Shown: piece by piece, positions 61,374 through 64,000 of the stretch
How the letters are laid out: each line of letters opens with the position of its first letter
Position numbering within the stretch: position 1 is the first letter of the stretch
NCBI GenBank assembly: GCA_019973575.1
Contig: BPUI01000002.1
Coordinates: 124,001-188,000, forward strand
Reading direction: 5' to 3'
Length of the DNA stretch: 64,000 bases
From: Gemmatimonadetes bacterium T265
Lineage (GTDB): Bacteria; Gemmatimonadota; Gemmatimonadetes; Gemmatimonadales; Gemmatimonadaceae
Program-made: the position numbers and the translations under genes
The notes under the pieces: generated by a model
What the model saw: the letters and a program-made list of their open reading frames with translations, nothing else
What the model was told of the DNA's origin: nothing
Databases searched by the model: none

Positions 61374-61957
61374 GCGTGCGGCTCGGCGCCGTCGCTCAGC
61401 GCGGGGCGGGCGCGCACGGGCGGCAGCGTGCGCTCTTCGGCGACCGACAGCTCGGCGAGCTGCCGCTCGGCGAGCAGACGCAGCTGGGCGAGGTACGTGC
61501 GGTGCACCCGGTCGAGCGACGCGGCCTCTTCTTCGAGCCGGCGCAGCTCGCCGCGGCGCTCCTCCGTGTGCCGGTGCGCCTCGGCGCGCGCGGCGTCGAC
61601 GACGCGCGCGGCCTCCTCGCGCGCGTCGCGCAGGACGCGCTCGGCCTCGCTCTGCGCGTCACGCCGGACCAGCTCGGCGTCGCGTTCGGCGGCCTCGCGC
61701 GACTCCGTGCGGAGCTGCTGCGCCGCGATCAGCGCTTCGCCCATCGCGCGGTCGCGCTCGCGGAACGCGCGGAGCTGTTCGTGGAAGTTGCGCGCCTTCT
61801 GCTCCAGCTCCTGCGTCACGCGCGTGAGGCGCTCGAGCTCGGCCGCGACCTGCTCCCTGAACTGGTCCACGCGCGCGCGGTCGTAGCCGCGCATGGCGCG
61901 GCCGAACTCGTAGCGGCGCACGTCGAGCGGCGTCAGGCGGAAGGTGTCGTCGGCCAT
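61370..61957 (-). CDS. DivIVA-domain coiled-coil protein
   Basis: This 195-residue protein has an N-terminal DivIVA lipid-binding segment (LTPLDVRRYEFGRAMRGYDR) and a long coiled coil (ELERLTRVTQELEQKARNFH through DAREEAARVVDAARAEAHRH). DivIVA-type proteins mark curved membranes at poles or septa. It lies before ileS and after yggS, matching the ylmE-divIVA-ileS order of many Gram-positive genomes. The ATG at 61957 has no clear Shine-Dalgarno. Confidence 0.88.
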   Translation of the reverse strand: MADDTFRLTPLDVRRYEFGRAMRGYDRARVDQFREQVAAELERLTRVTQELEQKARNFHEQLRAFRERDRAMGEALIAAQQLRTESREAAERDAELVRRDAQSEAERVLRDAREEAARVVDAARAEAHRHTEERRGELRRLEEEAASLDRVHRTYLAQLRLLAERQLAELSVAEERTLPPVRARPALSDGAEPHA

Positions 61958-62010
61958 GGGAACTGGGGGCGGGACGGGCGCGCGCGGGCCGGGCCCGTCC
62001 GCGAAAACGT

Positions 62011-62017
62011 GTTAGGC
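62011..62017. repeat. Intergenic copy of the GTTAGGC/GCCTAAC heptamer
   Basis: This is one of about 35 copies in the window. Others lie at 75, 1707, 6498, 7395, 9515, 13888, 14744, 15790, 19087, 20913, 24516, 26479, 27665, 30031, 32508, 36072, 39191, 41583, 48359, 53357, 57420, 59201, 61050 and 63597 (first base, approximate). This copy and the one at 48359-48365 are between genes. In genes it is mostly TTA-GGC (Leu-Gly). Confidence 0.6.
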
Positions 62018-62034
62018 ACCCCGGCGGGTGCGGG

Positions 62035-62754
62035 TCAGCCGCGGGCGCCGAAGAGGGCGCTGCCGAGCCGGACGAGCGTCGCGCCTTCCTCGACCGCGAT
62101 CTCGTAGTCGCCGCTCATGCCCATCGAGAGGTCGACGGCGGGGTGTCCGACGTCGGCCAGGACCGCGCGGGCGGCGCGGGAGCCGGCGAAGATCGCCCGC
62201 AGCGTGCGCTCGTCCGCGTCGAGCGGCGCGATGGTCATGACGCCGCGCACGACCACGCCCGCCTGGGTGGTGAGGCGCTCGGCTTCGGGGCGGAGCAGGT
62301 CGACGTCGTAGCCGCCCTTCGACGTCTCGCCGCTGACGTTGACCTGCAGCAGCACGTCGACCGGGCGCCGGCGCGCGACGCCGTGCTCGTGCAGCGCGTC
62401 GGCGAGCCGCGCACTGTCGCACGAGTGGATCAGGGCGAAGCGGTCGACCTGCCGGACCTTGTTGCGCTGGAGGTGGCCGATGAGGTGCCAGCGGACGGGT
62501 ACGTCCACGGCGGCGATCTTCCCGAGCGCCTCCTGCACGCGGTTTTCGCCCACGTCGTGCACGCCCGCGGCCCACGCGTCGGCGACGACGTCGGGTCCGT
62601 GCGTCTTCGTCACCGCGACGAGCGTGACGTGCTGCCCGTGTCCGCCGCGCCGGACCGCGTCCGCGATGCGCGCCCGCGCCTCGGCCACGCGGTCGGCGAC
62701 GGCGGACGCGGTCGCCGGGGCGTGCGGCGCTAGGTGCATGTCCGGCAACGACAT
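62035..62754 (-). CDS. yggS: YggS-family PLP homeostasis protein
   Basis: This single-domain PLP-binding TIM-barrel protein helps control free pyridoxal phosphate. At 239 residues the PLP lysine is K50 in LVAVTKTHG; HLIGHLQRNK and LSMGMSGDYEIAVEEGATLVR are family signatures. I chose the ATG at 62754 because a TTGAGA-17-TAGCTT promoter ends seven bases before it; an internal ATG 15 bases on is the alternative. It sits ahead of divIVA and ileS, as ylmE does in Firmicutes. Confidence 0.95.
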   Translation of the reverse strand: MSLPDMHLAPHAPATASAVADRVAEARARIADAVRRGGHGQHVTLVAVTKTHGPDVVADAWAAGVHDVGENRVQEALGKIAAVDVPVRWHLIGHLQRNKVRQVDRFALIHSCDSARLADALHEHGVARRRPVDVLLQVNVSGETSKGGYDVDLLRPEAERLTTQAGVVVRGVMTIAPLDADERTLRAIFAGSRAARAVLADVGHPAVDLSMGMSGDYEIAVEEGATLVRLGSALFGARG

Positions 62755-62761
62755 GGCGCCA

Positions 62762-62790
62762 AAGCTACCGCGCCTGACAGGGCCTCTCAA
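62762..62790 (-). promoter_or_regulatory. Leaderless promoter of yggS and downstream operon
   Basis: On the minus strand: -35 TTGAGA (62790-62785), a 17-base spacer, -10 TAGCTT (62767-62762), and seven bases to the yggS ATG. The -10 overlaps the TAG stop of the upstream DUF2723 gene. It could drive the yggS-divIVA-ileS-lspA-rluD-che run of same-strand genes. Confidence 0.6.
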
Positions 62791-64000
62791 GGGAATGGGG
62801 GTCCGCGGCGCCCCCCCCGCGCGCGCCCGCGAGCGGCACATTGGCGAGCGGCGCGTCCACGAACGCGTCCAGAAGCGCGGCGCGTGGGCAGGCGAGCTGG
62901 CGGTACGCCCACGCGACGACGCCGTCGCCGGTGTGATCGCGGAGCCAGGCGGGCGCGATGCGGGGTGCGCGCGCGGCCGCCGCGGCGAGCGCCGTCCGGT
63001 CGCCGGCGGATGTGCCGACGAGCGTGGCGAGCGTGCGATCGAGCGTGACGAGGTCTCCGCGGGCGGCCGAGGTTTCTGCAGCTGACACGCTGTCCGGGAT
63101 TCGCGCGAGGGTCAGGCCGCGCAGACGCCACGCGCCGCGCGGTCCGCGCGCCGCGGCGCGCACCGCGTCGTCGGTCGCGAGCGTGACCACGACCGGACGG
63201 CCGGCGGCGATCGCGCGGTCACGGACCGCGGCGATGGTCGCCTCGGTCCCGAGCCACGACGTCACGACCTCGGGCGGGAACAGTGCCGCGCGGCGCGCGA
63301 GCTCCGCCCGATACCAGCGCGCTGGTAGAAGAGAAGTGGTGACGACCGTAACGTCGCGGCGGATCGCGCGCGCGCCCTGCGCTTCCCAAAGCGGGTAGGT
63401 GTCGTTGTCGCCGTTCGCGAACAGCACGGCCCCGGCGGGCGCGTTCTCGAGCAGCGCGCGGGCGTAGTCGGCCGCCGCGCGCGCGGCGGGCGGGCGGGCG
63501 CGCGACACCGCGCGCCAGTTCAGCGCGAGGGGAAGCGCGGCGAGTGCCAACCCGGCCGCGCGCGCCGACGGCCGCGCGGCTCGCCCGATCCTGTGTGTTA
63601 GGCGCCGGATCTCGACCACTGCCCCGAGCCCTGCCCACAGTCCCCACGCCCACCACGCCAGCGCGAAAAAGTAGTCGCGTTCGCGCGCCTCGTGCGGCGC
63701 GGTCGCGGGGAGTACGCCGGCGCCGAAGCTGGGGCCCGCCTTCAGATTGAGGTAGCACGCCACGCCGACACTGCCGGCCCCGAGCAGGAGCAGCACCGCG
63801 GCCCACGACCGCCGGTCGCGGCGCCGGTGCCACGCGGAGCCGACGAGGCCGAGTAGCGCGAACGCGAGCGTGACCGGGGTGCGACGCCAGCTCGGTTCAG
63901 CGCCCGGCGCGAGTCCGAGTGCGACCTGCCAGTCGGCCCACTCGCCGACGTTGGCGAGTTGAAGCCACCACGGTGCCTGGCGAGGCCAGAGGGGGGCGAC
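62765..64000 (-). CDS. DUF2723-family membrane protein, C-terminal part (runs off right edge)
   Basis: The visible 411 residues are in one open frame from the right edge, with no start codon needed inside. Near the edge the frame reads LANVGEWADWQVAL, then hydrophobic helices (TLAFALLGLVGSAW, LLLLGAGSVGVACY). The DUF2723 hallmark VLFANGDNDTYPLWEAQGAR is present, followed by VTVVTTSLLPARWYRAELAR. The family resembles protein O-mannosyl or GT39-like transferases, but no activity is proved. It ends with TAG at 62765, inside the yggS promoter. The N-terminal half is missing. Confidence 0.85.
   Translation of the reverse strand, partial: VAPLWPRQAPWWLQLANVGEWADWQVALGLAPGAEPSWRRTPVTLAFALLGLVGSAWHRRRDRRSWAAVLLLLGAGSVGVACYLNLKAGPSFGAGVLPATAPHEARERDYFFALAWWAWGLWAGLGAVVEIRRLTHRIGRAARPSARAAGLALAALPLALNWRAVSRARPPAARAAADYARALLENAPAGAVLFANGDNDTYPLWEAQGARAIRRDVTVVTTSLLPARWYRAELARRAALFPPEVVTSWLGTEATIAAVRDRAIAAGRPVVVTLATDDAVRAAARGPRGAWRLRGLTLARIPDSVSAAETSAARGDLVTLDRTLATLVGTSAGDRTALAAAAARAPRIAPAWLRDHTGDGVVAWAYRQLACPRAALLDAFVDAPLANVPLAGARGGGAADPHSLERPCQAR

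Noticed and set aside
1-64000. CRISPR arrays, insertion sequences, phage or toxin-antitoxin genes
   Set aside because: I looked for direct repeats with regular spacers, transposase motifs and terminal inverted repeats and saw none. Composition appears uniform throughout.

Overview
This is a single stretch of chromosome from a very GC-rich bacterium (about 73% GC by eye). It carries no insertion sequences, phage genes or CRISPR. It is packed with genes on both strands, mostly the minus strand. The best guess is Gemmatimonadota. This is an inference from extreme GC, a diderm-type envelope (lipoproteins, outer-membrane barrel, FtsL/FtsQ/FtsI), a MurE of the meso-diaminopimelate type, an FtsI with a PASTA-like tail, and the gene order; no rRNA is present to prove it.

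Layout, left to right. 1-5.6 kb (minus): a gene run comEC, a small HELAH protein, fbp, and a methylmalonyl-CoA-mutase-type catalytic subunit. 5.6-16.4 kb: a lone membrane protein (plus), miaB, a lipoprotein/outer-membrane-protein/receiver-kinase operon, an alr-deoB-cdd operon, mazG (plus) and asnS. 16.5-18.8 kb (plus): a sensor kinase preceded by an 8-codon leader ORF, then a lipoprotein. 18.8-40.5 kb (minus): a division and cell-wall (dcw) cluster rsmH-ftsL-ftsI-murE-murF-mraY-murD-ftsW-murG-murC-ftsQ-ftsA-ftsZ, continuing into a vWA-like membrane protein, ftsY and recG. mraZ, murB and ddl are absent. 40.6-43.9 kb: a lipid-kinase-like gene (plus), a perfect bidirectional hairpin, a TPR/TolB-like periplasmic protein, tRNA-Val and a small membrane protein. 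44.0-55.4 kb (minus): an 11-gene chemosensory-type cluster (cheW, cheY, cheA, cheC, cheR, two DUF4388/PATAN proteins, large TPR proteins, a metallopeptidase). 55.4-64 kb (minus): rluD, two tandem lspA genes, a DksA/TraR-like gene, ileS, divIVA, yggS and a truncated DUF2723 membrane protein.

The most unusual part is the chemosensory cluster. It has a complete CheW-CheA-CheY-CheC-CheR core but no chemoreceptor, CheB, flagellar or pilus gene nearby. It is built around PATAN-domain proteins, and one of these carries two back-to-back 24-residue MshEN-like (cyclic-di-GMP-type) motifs. A working model is that the kinase pathway feeds PATAN/TPR scaffolds rather than a flagellar switch.

Three genome-wide habits can be read directly. 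(1) The heptamer GCCTAAC/GTTAGGC occurs about 35 times, in all reading phases, in stop codons and between genes, several-fold above chance. (2) Nineteen adjacent gene pairs overlap by exactly four bases (mostly GTGA), which fixes many start codons as GTG. (3) Several transcription units show TTGNNN-17/18-TANNNT promoters whose -10 box lies only 6-10 bases before the start codon, suggesting leaderless mRNAs.
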